Part shown: piece by piece, positions 35,191 through 47,773 of the stretch | Position numbering within the stretch: position 1 is the first letter of the stretch | Layout of the letters: every line of letters starts with the position of its first letter | Origin: Amaurobius ferox | Taxonomy: Eukaryota > Arthropoda > Arachnida > Araneae > Amaurobiidae | DNA length: 64,000 nucleotides | Assembly (NCBI GenBank): GCA_951213105.1 | Contig: OX578152.1 | Coordinates: 68,674,727-68,738,726 of the forward strand | Direction: 5' to 3' | Position numbers and translations under genes: made by a program | The notes under the pieces: model-generated | Seen by the model: only the letters and a program-made list of their open reading frames with translations | Told to the model about the DNA's origin: nothing | Databases searched by the model: none

Positions 35191-35922
35191 TCTGATGTGG
35201 GCAACACATGACTTTCCCTGCAGACTTATATCCACGTTCTCTTTATTTTAATTTAATTTATTTCACTTTTAATTCAATTTCCGTTCTCATTTGCTAAATG
35301 GACTTATTTTCAAAGGTGGCGTAGAGAAAATACGAAAAAACTAAAATATTTCGAGAACAGACCTAGTGTAATGGAGTTGATCTTATTCTTTCCTTCTTTA
35401 AAAATTACGTATAAAACAAGCATTTAGTGGATATATTTGAGCATACGTAGTTTTTTATTTTAGATTTTGACGATTTTTACGGGCCATTTTGAAAAAAAAG
35501 GCAGGTTATTTTTTTCCGAATCGTACCAAAATCTAATGAAAACCAGTGTGACCCACAAGCGACTTATCTATTGAATTCTGTGAAATTCGGTCCATTAGTT
35601 TTTCAGCGAGAGTTGATACAGGCTTTTGCGGGACATTTCGCAAAAAAAAGTGGGTTCTTTTATCCCGAATCGCACCCGAAACTAATCAGCACCAGATTCG
35701 CTCACAAGTGACATACTTACCCAATTTCATGAAATTCGGTCTATTAGATTTTTAGTTAGAGTGGATACAAAATCTGCACAGACACACAGACGTCACGCTA
35801 AAAATAGTTTTTTCGTATTCCAGAGGTCTCGAAACGTGTAGATCCGTGGAAAACTCGAGTTGCGATTTTCGGCATGATTCCAATACTTTGCCTATACATT
35901 ACCATGTATTGCAGGGAAAGTA
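35191..35922 (-). mobile_element. F1 unit 1
   Basis: Complete. The 3' hairpin end TCTGATGTGGGCAACACATG is at the left and the 5' fold-back ends at the right. Two internal repeats. The variant TTGCCTATACATT has one change in the fold-back. Confidence 0.8.
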
Positions 35923-35933
35923 ATAAATAAAAA

Positions 35934-36060
35934 TCTGATGTGGGCAGCACATGACTTTCCCTGCAGACTTAAATTCATATTTTCTTTATTTCTTTAATAA
36001 TTCATTAGATTGAATTTAATTGCACCAAATAATACTAATTTGCATTTTTAATTCAATTTT
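35934..36060 (-). mobile_element. F1 partial unit (3' end only)
   Basis: The 3' hairpin and about 110 bases of 3' sequence, cut off where the next, oppositely oriented unit begins. Confidence 0.75.
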
Positions 36061-36804
36061 TACTTTCCCTGCAATACATGGTAATGTATAGGGAAAGTAT
36101 TGGAATCATGCCGAAAATCGCAACTCGAGTTTTCGACGGATCTACACGTTTCGAGACCTCTAGAATACGAAAAAACCATTTTTAGCGTGACGTCTGTGTG
36201 TGTGTCTGTCTGTGCAGATTTTGTATCCACTCTAACTAAAAAACTAATGGACCGAATTTCACAAAATTTTGTAGGTAAGTCACTTGTGGGCGGGGCTGGT
36301 GCTGATTAGTTTTGGGTACGATTCGGAATAAAAGAACCCGCCTTTTTTTGCGAAATGGCCCACAAAACCTTGTATCCACTCTAGCTGAAAAACTAAGGGA
36401 CCGAATTTCACAAAATTCGGTAGATAAGCCACGTATAGGTCACCCTGGCGCTGATTAGATTTTAGTACGATTCTGGAAAAAATAACCTGCCTTTTTTTTG
36501 CAGAATGGCCCGCAAAAATTGTCAAAATCTAAACTAAAAAGTTACGTATGCTCAAATATATCCATTAAATGCTTGTTTAATGCGTAATTTTTAACGAAGA
36601 AAAGAATAAGACCAACCCCAATACACTAGGACAAGCCGTTCTCGAGATATATTAGTTTTTTTCGTATTTTTCCACGCCACCTTTGAAAATAAGTCCGGTT
36701 ACCGAATGAGAACGAAAATTGATTTAAAAGTGAAATACATTTAATTAAAATAAAGAGAACATGGATATAAGTCTGCAGGGAAAGTCATGTGCTGCCCACA
36801 TCAG
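36061..36804 (+). mobile_element. F1 unit 2
   Basis: Complete, from TACTTTCCCTGCAATACATG to the 3' hairpin. A 69-codon frame at its 5' end is identical at the peptide level to one in the inverted unit at 40815-41556, showing very high sequence identity between them. Confidence 0.85.
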
Positions 36805-37570
36805 TTACTTTCCCTGCAATACATGGTAATGTATAGGGAAAGTATTGGAATCATGCCGAAAATCACAACTCGAGTTTTCGACGGATCTACACGTTTCGAG
36901 ACCTCTAGAATACGAAAAAACCTTTTTTAGCGTGACGTCTGTGTGTGTGTCTGTGTGTATGTCTGTGTTTCTGTCTGTGCAGATTTTGTATCCGTTGTAA
37001 CTAGAAAACTAATCGCCCGAATTTCACAAATTTTGGTAGGTAAGTCTCTTGTGGGCGAGTCTGGTGCTGATTAGTTTTGGGTACGATTCGGAATAAAAGA
37101 ACCCGCCTTTTTTTTGCGAAATGGCCCGCAAAAGATTGTATCCACTCTAACTGAAAAACTGATAGACCGAATTTCACAAAATTCGGTAGATGAGTCACTT
37201 GTGGGTTACCTTGGTGCTGATTAGATTTTGGTACGATTCGGAAAAAAATGACCTGCCTTTTTTTGCAAAATGGCCCGCAAAAATCGTCCAAATCCAAACT
37301 AAAGAACTGGGTATACTCAAATATATCCATTAAATGCTGATTTAATACGTAATTTTTAACAACGAAAAGAATAAGACCAACCCCATTACACTAGGACTAG
37401 CCGTTCTCGAGATATTTTAGTTTTTCGTACTTTCCCTACGCCACCTTTGAAAATAAGCCCGGTTACCGAATGAGAACGAAAATTGAATTAAAAGTGAAAT
37501 AAATTTAGTTAAAATAAAGAGAACGTTAATATAAGTCTGCAGGGAAAGTCATGTGCTGCCCACATCAGAT
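36805..37570 (+). mobile_element. F1 unit 3
   Basis: Complete. It joins the previous unit directly, the previous 3' end CATCAG being followed at once by TTACTTTCCC. It carries a TGTGTGTC/TCTG tract and two internal repeats. Confidence 0.85.
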
Positions 37571-37573
37571 TTT

Positions 37574-38318
37574 TACTTTCCCTGCAATACATGGTAATGC
37601 ATAGGGAAAGTATTGGAATCATGCCGAAAATCACAACTCGAGTTTTCGACGGATCTACACGTTTCGAGACCTCTAGAATATGAAAAAACCATTTTTAACG
37701 TGACGTCTGTGTGTGTGTCTGTCTGTCTGTCTGTGCAGATTTTGTATCCACTCTAACTGAAAAACTAATGGACCGAATTTCACAAAATTTGGTAGGTGAG
37801 TCACTTGTGGGCGGGGCTGGTGCTGATTAGTTTTGGGTACAATTCAGGATAAAAGAACCCGCCTTTCTGTGCGAAATGGCCCGCAAAAGCTTGTATCCAC
37901 TCTAGCTAAAAAGCTACTGGACCGAATTTCATAAAATTTGGTAGATGAGTCACTTGAGGGTCATCCTGGTGCTGATTAGATTTTGGTATGATTCGGAAAA
38001 AAATAAACTGCCTTTTCTTACAAAATGGCCCGCAAAAATCATCAAAATCTAAACTAAAGAACTACGCATGCTCAAATATATCCATTAAATTCTTGTTTAA
38101 TACTTAACGAAGAAAAGAATAAGACCAACCCCATTACACTAAGACTAGCCGTTCTCGAGATATTTTAGTTTTTCGTATTTTCTCTACGCCACCTATGAAA
38201 TTAAGTTCGGTTACCGAATGAGAAAGGAAATTGAATTAAAAGTGAAATAAATTTAATTAAAATAAAGAGAACGTGGATATAAATCTGCAGGGAAAGTCAT
38301 GTGCTGCCCACATCAGAT
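37574..38318 (+). mobile_element. F1 unit 4
   Basis: Complete, 745 bases, separated from unit 3 by TTT. Two internal repeats. Confidence 0.85.
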
Positions 38319-39269
38319 TTTTGTTTTTATTTGGCAATTGGACATTTTTCCGATAGCGGTGTAACAAAAATGCAAGAAATCTCAAATATCTTGAGAACGG
38401 TTAGTCCTAAAGTATAACGGTGTGTGTTATATTTTTTCCTCGTCAAAAATTGCGTATAAAGCAAGAATTTAAATGATACATTTCAGCATACGTAGTATTT
38501 ATTTATTTTTCTTAGATTTTTGCGGGCCATTTCGTAAAAAAAACCAGGTTGTTCTTCCCCGAATCGTACCAAAATCTAATCAGCACTAGAGTGTCCCACA
38601 AGTAACTTATCTACCAAATTTTGTGAACTTTGATCAATTAGTATTTAAGCTAGTAAGGAAACCTAACATTTTTGCGGGCCATTTCCTTAAAAAAGGCAGG
38701 TTGTTATTTGCCGAATCGTACTAAAATCGAATCAGCACTAGTGTCTACAGCAAGTGACTTATGTACTAAATTTTATGGAATTTAGTCGATTTGTTGAGTT
38801 AGAGTTGAAATATACAATTTTTGCGGGCCATTTCGTAAAAAAATGCAGGTTCTTCTTTTTTGAATCATATCAAAATCTAATCAGCACCAGGGTGACCTAC
38901 AAGCGATTTATGTACCAAATTTTGTAAAATTTGATCGATTAGTTTTTTCGTTACAGTGGATACAGGCAATTTTTGAGGGCCATTTCGCAAAAAAAGGCGA
39001 GTTGGTTTATTCCGAATAGTACCAAAAACTAATCAGCACCAGGGTCACATACAAGTGACCTACATACCAAATTTTATGAAATTCAGTCCATTAGTTTTTG
39101 AGTTAGAGTGGATACATACATTGCACAGACAGACAGACGTCACGCTGAAAACAGTTTTTTCGTATTCTAGAGGTCTCGAAACATGTAGATCCGTCGAAAA
39201 TTCAAGTTGCGATTTTCGACATGATTCCAATACTTTCCCTATACATTACGATGTATTGTAGGGAAAGTA
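38319..39269 (-). mobile_element. F1 unit 5 (lacks 3' end, four internal repeats)
   Basis: Starts inside the 3' region with no terminal hairpin and directly abuts unit 4 in opposite orientation. Internal repeats begin near 38524, 38677, 38825 and 38977 (period about 150). It is diverged from its neighbours and closest in character to units at 48.5-51.4 kb. Confidence 0.75.
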
Positions 39270-39273
39270 AAAA

Positions 39274-40060
39274 TCTGATGTGGGCAGCACATGACTTTCC
39301 CTGCAAACTTATATCCACGTTCTCTTTATTTTAATTAAATTTTTTTCACTTTTAATTCCATTTTCGTTCTCATTCGGTAAGCGGATTTATTTTCAAAGAT
39401 GGCCTAGAGAAAAAACGAAAAACTAAAATATCTCGAGAACGGCTAGTCCTAGTGTAATGGGGTTGGTCTTATTCTTGTCTTCGCTAAAAATTACGTATTA
39501 AACAAGCATTTAATGGCTATATTTGAGCATACGTAGTTCTTAAGTTTAGGTTCTGATGATTTTTGCGGGTCATTTTGCAAAAAAAGGCAGGTTATTTTTT
39601 TTCGAATTATACCAAAATCTAATCAGCACCAGGGTGGCCTACAAGCGACTTATCTACCAAATTTTGTGAAATTCGGTCCATTAGTTTTTCAGTTAGACTG
39701 GATACAAGCTTTTGCGGGCCATTTCGCAAAAAAAGGCGGGTTCTTTTATTCCGACTCGTACCCAAAACTAATCAGCACCAGATCCGTGCACAAGTGACTT
39801 ACCTACCAAATTTTATGAAATTCGGTCAATTAGTTTTTTAGTTAGAGTGGATACAAAATCTGCACAGACAGACACACAGACAGGCAGACAGACAGACGGA
39901 CGGACAGACAGACAGACACACACACAAACGTCAGGCTAAAAATAGTTTTTTCGTATTCTACAGGTCTCGAAACGTGTAGATCCGTCGAAAACTCGAGTTG
40001 CGATTTTCGGCGTGATTCCAATACTTTCCCTATGCATTACCATGTATTGCAGGGAAAGTA
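39274..40060 (-). mobile_element. F1 unit 6
   Basis: Complete, with an expanded ACAG/GGAC tract at about 39863-39925. Confidence 0.85.
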
Positions 40061-40064
40061 AAAA

Positions 40065-40810
40065 TCTGATGTGGGCAGCACATGACTTTCCCTGCAGACT
40101 TATATTAATGTTCTCTATATTTTAATTAAATTTATTTCACTTTTAATTCAATTTCCGTTCTCATTCGGTAACCGGGCTTATTTTCAAAGGTGGCGTAGGG
40201 AAAGTACGAAAAACTAAAATATCTCGAGAACGGCTAGCCCTAGTGTAATGGGGTTGGTCTTATTCTTTTCATCGTTAAAAATTACGTATTAAATCAGCAT
40301 TTAATGGATATATTTGAGTATACCCAGTTTTTTATTTTAGATATTGGCAATTTTTGCGGGCCATTTTGCAAAAAAAGGCAGGTTATTTTTTTCTGAATCG
40401 TACCAAAATCTAATCAGCACCAGGGAAACCTATACGTGACTTATCTACCGAATTTTGTGAAATTCGGTCTATTAGTTCTTCAGCTACAGTGGATACAAGC
40501 TTTTGCGGGTCATTTCACAAAAAAGGCGGGTTCTTCTATTCCGAATCGTACCCAAAACTAATCAGCACCAGTCCCGCCCACAAGTGACTTACCTACAAAA
40601 TTTTGTGAAATTCGGTCCATTAGTTTTTTAGTTAGAGTGGATACAAAATCTGCACAGACAGACAGACACACACACAGACGTCACGTTAAAAATGGTAATT
40701 TCGTATTCTAGAGGTCTCGAAACGTGTAGATCCGTCGAAAACTCGAGTTGCGATTTTCGGCATGATTCCAATACTTTCCCTATACATTACCATGTATTGC
40801 AGGGAAAGTA
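40065..40810 (-). mobile_element. F1 unit 7
   Basis: Complete. Its left half is nearly identical to the unit at 44111-44864, including the distinctive TATACCCAGTTTTTTA and GATATTGGCAATTT. Confidence 0.85.
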
Positions 40811-40814
40811 AAAA

Positions 40815-41556
40815 TCTGATGTAGGCAGCACATGACTTTCCCTGCAGACTTATATCCATGTTCTCTTTATTTTAATTAAATTTATTTCACTTTTAATTCA
40901 ATTTTCGTTCTCATTCGGTAACTGGACTTATTTTCAAAGGTGGCGTAGAGAAAATACGAAAAACTAAAATATCTCGAGAACGGCTAGTCCTAATGTAATG
41001 GGGTTGGTCTTATTCTTTTCTTCGCTAAAAATTACGTAATAAACAAGTATTTAATGGATATATTTGAACATACGTAGTTCTTTAGTTTAGATTTGGACGA
41101 TTTTTGCGGGCCATTCTGCAAAAAAAGGCAGGTTATTTTTTTCTGAATCGTACCAAAATCTAATCAGCACCAGGGAAACCTATACGTGACTTATCTACCG
41201 AATTTTGTGAAATTCGGTCCATTAGTTCTTCAGCTACAGTGGATACAGGCTTTTGCGGGTCATTTCACAAAAAAGGCGGGTTCTTCTATTCCGAATCGTA
41301 CCCAAAACTAATCAGCACCAGCCCCGCCTACAAGTGACTTACCTACAAAATTTTGTGAAATTCGGTCCATTAGTTTTTTAGTTAGAGTGGATACAAAATC
41401 TGCACAGACAGACACACAGACAGACGTCACGCTGAAAATGGTTTTTTCGTATTCTAGAGGTCTCGAAACGTGTAGATCCGTCGAAAACTCGAGTTGCGAT
41501 TTTCTGCATGATTCCAATATTTTCCCTATACATTACCATGTATTGCAGGGAAAGTA
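40815..41556 (-). mobile_element. F1 unit 8
   Basis: Complete, two internal repeats, closely matching unit 2 (36061-36804) in inverse orientation. Confidence 0.85.
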
Positions 41557-41560
41557 AAAA

Positions 41561-41640
41561 TCTGATGTGGGCAGCACATGACTTTCCCTGCAGACTTATA
41601 TTCACGTTCTATTTATTTAATTTAAATTTAATTCATTTTT
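41561..41640 (-). mobile_element. F1 partial unit (3' end only)
   Basis: The 3' hairpin plus about 60 bases, interrupted by the start of the next plus-strand unit. Confidence 0.75.
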
Positions 41641-41641
41641 T

Positions 41642-41783
41642 TACTTTCCCTGCAATACATGGTAATGTATAGGGAAAGTATTGGAATCATGCCGAAAATC
41701 ACAACTCGAGTTTTCGACGGATCTACACGTTTCGAGACCCCTAGAATACGAAAAAACCATTTTTAGCGTGACGTCTGTGCGTG

Positions 41784-41814
<31 letters not shown>

Positions 41815-42440
41815 GTGTCTGTCTGTCTGTCTGTGTGTCTGTCTGTCTGTGCAGATTTTGTATCCACTGTAACTAAAAAACTAATCGACCGAATTTCACA
41901 AAATTTGGTAGGTAAGTCACTTGTGGGCGGGGCTAGTGCTGATTAGTTTTGGGTACGATTCGGAATAAAAGAACCCGCCTTTTTTGTGAAATGGCCCGCA
42001 AAAGCTTATATCCACTGTAGCTGAAGAACTAATGAACCGAATTTCACAAAATTCGGTAGATGAGTCACGTATAGGTCACTCTGGTGCTGATTAGATTTTG
42101 GTACGATTCGGAAAAAAATAACCTGCCTTTTTTTGCAAAACGGCCCGCAAAAATCTTCAAAATCTAAACTAAAGAACTTGGTATACTTAGACATATCCAT
42201 TAAATGCCCGTTTAATACGTAATGTTTAACGACGAAAAGAATAAGACCAACCCCATTACACTAGGACTAGCCGTTCTCGAGATATTTTAGTTTTTCGTAC
42301 TTTCCCTACGCCACCTTTGAAAATAAGCCCGGTTACCGAATGAGAACGAAATTTGAATTAAAAGTGAATTACATTTAATTGAAATAAATAGAACGTGGAT
42401 ATAAGTTTGCAGGGAAACTCATGTGCTGCCCACATCAGAT
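41642..42440 (+). mobile_element. F1 unit 9
   Basis: Complete, with a long TCTG/TGTG tract (about 41776-41851). Its interior matches the minus units at 44869-46398 closely. Confidence 0.85.
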
Positions 42441-42443
42441 TTT

Positions 42444-43212
42444 TACTTTCCCTGCAATACATGGTAATGTATAGGGAAAGTATTGGAATCATACCGAAAA
42501 TCACAACTCGAGTTTTCGACGGATCTACACGTTTCGAGACCTCTAGAATACGAAAAAAACATTTTTAGCGTGACGTCTGTGTGTGTGTCTGTGTGTCTGT
42601 GTGTCTGTCTGTCTGTCTGTGTGTCTGTGTGTCTGTCTGTCTGTGTGTCTGTCTGTCTGGCTGTGCAGTTTTTGTATCCACTGTAACTAAAAAACTAATG
42701 TACCGAATTTCACAAAATTTTGTAGGTAAGTCACTTGTGGGCGGGGCTGGTGCTGATTAGTTTTGGGTACGATTCGGAATAAAAGAACCCGCCTTTTTTG
42801 TGAAATGGCCCGCAAAAGCTTGTATCCACTGTAGCTGAAGAACTAATGGACCGAATTTCACAAAATTCGGTAGATGAGTCACGTATAGGTCATCCTGGTG
42901 CTGATTAGATTTTGGTACGATTCAGAAAAAAATAACCTGCCTTTTTTTGCAAAATGGCCCGCAAAAATTGACAAATGACCCGTTTAATACGTAATGTTTA
43001 ACGACGAAAAGAATAAGACCAACCCCATTACACTAGGACTAGCCGTTCTCGAGATATTTTAGTTTTTCGTATTTTTGCTACGCCACCTTTGAAAATAAGT
43101 CCGGTTACCGAATGAGAACGAAAATTGAATTAAAAGTGAAATAAATTTAATTAAAATAAAGAGAACGTTAATATAAGTCTGCAGGGAAAGTCATGTGCTG
43201 CCCACATCAGAT
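42444..43212 (+). mobile_element. F1 unit 10
   Basis: Complete ends, with a long TGTC tract (about 42579-42660) and a deletion near 42970 that removes part of the 3' half. Confidence 0.82.
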
Positions 43213-43390
43213 TTTTAATACAATTTTCGTTCTCATTTGAAAATTGGACTTATTTTCAAAAATGATGTAGGAAAAATACGAAAAACTAAAATATCTCGAG
43301 AACGGCTAGTCCTAGTGAAATGGGGTTGGTCTTATTCTTTTCTTCGCTAAAAATTACGTATTAAACAAGCATTTAATGGCTATATTTGAG
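43213..43390 (-). mobile_element. F1 partial unit
   Basis: A fragment of 3' sequence that is repeated almost exactly at the start of the following unit, which indicates a local duplication or abortive copy. Confidence 0.7.
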
Positions 43391-44106
43391 TTTATATTCA
43401 CGTTCTATTTATTTAATTTAAATTTAATTCATTTTTAATACAATTTTCGTTCTCATTTGAAAACTGGACTTATTTTCAAAAATGATGTAGGAAAAATACG
43501 AAAAACTAAAATATCTCGAGAACGGCTAGTCCTAGTGTAATGGGGTTGGTCTTATTCTTTTCTTCGCTAAAAATTACGTATTAAACAAGCATTTAATGGC
43601 TATATTTGAGCATACGTGGTTCTTAAGTTTAGATTTTGATGATTTTTGCGGGCCATTTTGCAAAAAAAGGCAGGTTATTTTATTTCGAATTATACCAAAA
43701 TCTAATCAGCACCAGAGTGGCCTACAAGCGTCTTATCTACCAAATTTTGTGAAATTCGGTGCATTAGTTTTCCAGCTAGAGTGGATAAAACTTTTGCGAG
43801 CCATTTCGCAAAAAAAGGCGGGTTCTTTTATTCCGACTCGTACCCAAAATTAATCAGCACCAGATCCGTGCACAAGTGACTTACCTACCAAATTTTATGA
43901 AATTCGGTCAATTAGTTTTTTAGTTAGAGTGGATACAAAATCTGCACAGACAGACACACAGACACACATACAGACGTCACGCTAAAAATGGTTTTTTCGT
44001 ATTCTAGAGAACTCGAAACGTGTAGATCCATCGAAAACTCGAGTTGCGATTTTCGGCATGATTCCAATACTTTCCCTATACATTACCATGCATTGCAGGG
44101 AAAGTA
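43391..44106 (-). mobile_element. F1 unit 11 (lacks 3' hairpin)
   Basis: Begins in 3'-region sequence without the hairpin; the 5' fold-back is intact at the right. Resembles unit 6 in the second half. Confidence 0.78.
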
Positions 44107-44110
44107 AAAA

Positions 44111-44864
44111 TCTGATGTGGGCAGCACATGACTTTCCCTGCAGACTTATATTAATGTTCTCTATATTTTAATTAAATTTATTTCACTTTTAATTCAATTT
44201 CCGTTCTCATTCGGTAACCGGGCTTATTTTCAAAGGTGGCGTAGGGAAAGTACGAAAAACTAAAATATCTCGAGAACGGCTAGCCCTAGTGTAATGGGGT
44301 TGGTCTTATTCTTTTCATCGTTAAAAATTACGTATTAAATCAGCATTTAATGGATATATTTGAGTATACCCAGTTTTTTATTTTAGATATTGGCAATTTT
44401 TGCGGGCCATTTTGCAAAAAAAGGCAGGTTATTTTTTTCTGAATCGTACCAAAATCTAATCAGCACCAGGGTGAACAATACGTGACTCATCTACCGAATT
44501 TTGTGAAATTCGGTATATTAGTTTTTCAGCTACAGTGGATACAAGCTTTTGTGGGCCATTTCACAAAAAAGGCGGGCTCATTTATTCCGAATCGTACCCA
44601 AAACTAATCAGCACCAGCCCCGCCCAAAAGTGACTTACCTACAAAATTTTGTGAAATTCGGTCCATTAGTTTTTTAGTTAGAGTGGATACAAAATCTGCA
44701 CAGACAGACAGACACACAGACACACACACAGACGTCACGTTAAAAATGGTATTTTCGTATTCTAGAGGTCTCGAAACGTGTAGATCCGTCGAAAACTCGA
44801 GTTGCGATTTTCAGCATGATTCCAATACTTTCCCTATACATTACCATGTATTGCAGGGAAAGTA
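44111..44864 (-). mobile_element. F1 unit 12
   Basis: Complete, 754 bases, near-duplicate of unit 7. Confidence 0.85.
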
Positions 44865-44868
44865 AAAA

Positions 44869-45611
44869 TCTGATGTGGGCAGCACATGACTTTCCCTGCA
44901 AACTTATATCCACGTTCTATTTATTTGAATTAAATGTAATTCACTTTTAATTCAATTTTCGTTCTCATTCGGTAACCGGGCTTATTTTCAAAGGTGGCGT
45001 AGGGAAAGTACGAAAAACTAAAATATCTCGAGAACGGCTAGTCCTAGTGTAATGGGGTTGGTCTTATTCTTTTCGTCGTTAAACATTAAGTATTAAACGG
45101 GCATTTAATGGATATATCTAAGTATACCAAGTTCTTTAGTTTAGATTTTGAAGATTTTTGCGGGGCGTTTTGCAAAAAAAGGCAGGTTATTTTTTTCCGA
45201 ATCGTACCAAAATCTAATCAGCACCAGAGTGACCTATACGTGACTCATCTACCGAATTTTGTGAAATTCGGTTCATTAGTTTTTCAGCTAGAGTGGATAC
45301 AAGCTTTTGCGGGCCATTTCGCAAAAAAAGGCGGGTTCTTTTATTCCGAATCGTACCCAAAACTAATCAGCACCAGCCCCGCCCAAAAGTCACTTACCTA
45401 CAAAATTTTGTGAAATTCGGTCCATTAGTTTTTTAGTTAGAGTGGATACAAAATCTGCACAGACAGACAGACACACAGACGTCACGTTAAAAATGGTATT
45501 TTCGTATTCTAGAGGTCTCGAAACGTGTAGATCCGTCGAAAACTCGAGTTGCGATTTTCAGCATGATTCCAATACTTTCCCTATACATTACCATGTATTG
45601 CAGGGAAAGTA
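44869..45611 (-). mobile_element. F1 unit 13
   Basis: Complete and almost identical to the next unit except for scattered substitutions and the microsatellite length. Confidence 0.87.
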
Positions 45612-45615
45612 AAAA

Positions 45616-46224
45616 TCTGATGTGGGCAGCACATGACTTTCCCTGCAAACTTATATCCACGTTCTATTTATTTGAATTAAATGTAATTCACTTTTAATTC
45701 AATTTTCGTTCTCATTCGGTAACCGGGCTTATTTTCAAAGGTGGCGTAGGGAAAGTACGAAAAACTAAAATATCTCGAGAACGGCTAGTCCTAGTGTAAT
45801 GGGGTTGGTCTTATTCTTTTCGTCGTTAAACATTAAGTATTAAACGGGCATTTAATGGATATATCTAAGTATACCAAGTTCTTTAGTTTAGATTTTGAAG
45901 ATTTTTGCGGGCCGTTTTGCAAAAAAAGGCAGGTTATTTTTTTCCGAATCGTACCAAAATCTAATCAGCACCAGAGTGACCTATACGTGACTCATCTACC
46001 GAATTTTGTGAAATTCGGTTCATTAGTTTTTCAGCTAGAGTGGATACAAGCTTTTGCGGGCCATTTCGCAAAAAAAGGCGGGTTCTTTTATTCCGAATCG
46101 TACCCAAAACTAATCAGCACTAGCCCCGCCCACAAGTGACTTACCTACCAAATTTTGTGAAATTCGGTCCATTAGTTTTTTAGTTACAGTGGATACAAAA
46201 TCTGCACAGACAGACAGACACACT

Positions 46225-46256
<32 letters not shown>

Positions 46257-46398
46257 CACGCACAGACGTCACGCTAAAAATGGTTTTTTCGTATTCTAGA
46301 GGTCTTGAAACGTGTAGATCCGTCGAAAACTCGAGTTGTGATTTTCGGTATGATTCCAGTACTTTCCCTATACATTACCATGTATTGCAGGGAAAGTA
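45616..46398 (-). mobile_element. F1 unit 14
   Basis: Complete, with an expanded ACAG tract (about 46206-46257). The last unit of the first array. Confidence 0.87.
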
Positions 46399-47016
46399 AA
46401 AAATTGCTAAACCCCTTCTGAATCATAAATAATTTATTGCTGATTACTTAATAAATTATTATATATATAACTTTCATATACTTGCTTTCTTTAAAGAAAG
46501 ATAAAAAAGTTTTATTTTCACAAGCAGCAATTTTATTTGTGGTATAAAAGTATAATAAGAAAAAAATAAACATTGCTTATGATTTAAAAATGAAGTATTA
46601 AATATTATATTAACAATGTTTAAAAAATGCCTGTTGACCAGGGTTGGGAAAAAAAGGGGAGTAGGGTTTTATAAAATCAAAATCCATGATTTAAACAAAG
46701 AAAAAAAATTATTTTAATCACTTAAACCTATTTCTGATAACTGGAAAAGAAATCGGAAGGTCTTCTGTTTACGTACTATAGTACATAAATCAGCCCAGTA
46801 TGAGCCCTGAATAAACCACTTTCTTGAATGACTGCTTCTCTCTACTACTATTATTACTACTCAGTAATTAATAATAATAATAGAAAAATAAATTGTTTAG
46901 TTTATTAAAAACATAAGCAATATATTATTAAATATATAAAAATATTAAAAAATACTTCTAATTAAACTTCTTTAAAAAATAATTCCTATATATAATATTA
47001 AATTTTTTTTTTTAAA
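46399..47016. other. AT-rich spacer between the two F1 arrays
   Basis: About 620 bases of AT-rich DNA without a gene. CAGGGTTGGGAAAAAA near 46639 resembles a hAT end but has no partner here. Confidence 0.4.
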
Positions 47017-47769
47017 TCTGATGTGGGCAGCACATGACTGTCCCTGCAGACTTATATCCACGTTCTCTTTATTTTAATTAAATTTAATTCATTTTTAATT
47101 CAATTTTCGTTCTCATTTGGTAAATAGACTTATTTTCAAAGGTGGCGTAGAGAAAATACCAAAAAACTCAAATATCTCCAGAACGGCTGGTTCTAGTGTA
47201 ATGGGGTTGGTCATTCTTTTTTCGTTAAAAATTAGGTATAAAACAAGCATTTAATGTATATATTTGAGCATACATAGTTTTTTATTTTAGATTTTAACGA
47301 TTTTTGCGGGCCATTATGAAAAAAAAAAAAGGCAGGTTATTGTTTCGCGAATCGTACCAAAATCTAATCAGCACCAGAATGTCCCGCAAGTAACTTGTCT
47401 ACCAAATTTTGTGAAATTTGGTCAATTAGTATTTTAGCTAGAGTGGATAAATGACATTTTTGCGGGCCATTTCGTAAAAAAAGGCAGTTGTTCATTTTCG
47501 ATTAATACAAAAATCTAATCAGCACCAGGGTCATATCCAAGTGACTTATCTACTAAATTTTATGAAATTCGGTCCATAAGTTTTTGAGTTAGAGTGGATA
47601 CATCAATTGCACAGACAGACAGACACACACACACAGACGTCACGCTAAAAATAGTTTTGTCGTATTCTAAAGATCTCGAAACGTGTAGATTCGTTGAAAA
47701 CTCGAGTTGCGATTTTCGGCATGATTCCAATACTTTCCCTATACATTACCATGTATTGCAAGTTAAGTA
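47017..47769 (-). mobile_element. F1 unit 15
   Basis: Complete, with a slightly decayed 5' end (GCAAGTTAAGTA in place of GCAGGGAAAGTA). Two internal repeats. Confidence 0.8.
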
Positions 47770-47773
47770 AAAA

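Larger units (their letters stand above)
35191..46398. repeat. Array of F1 HINE-like units in orientation-switching blocks
   Basis: Thirteen complete or near-complete units and three partial ones follow each other, mostly separated by only a 4-base A or T spacer. Orientation order from left: minus (one plus a partial), plus (three), minus (four plus a partial), plus (two), then minus (a partial and four). Each unit starts with a fold-back of ACTTTCCCT and AGGGAAAGT around ATACATGGTAATGTAT. It continues with a CTGT or CTGTGT microsatellite after GTGACGT, then two to four copies of a ~150-bp internal repeat, then TGCAGGGAAAGTC and the hairpin ATGTG-CTGCC-CACAT, ending CAGA. Short peptide frames recur because the DNA recurs; none looks like a conserved protein. 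Confidence 0.85.

Noticed and set aside
41681..42686. Peptides with VSVCLSVCLSV repeats
   Set aside because: Direct translation of the CTGT/GTGT microsatellite in the repeat units.
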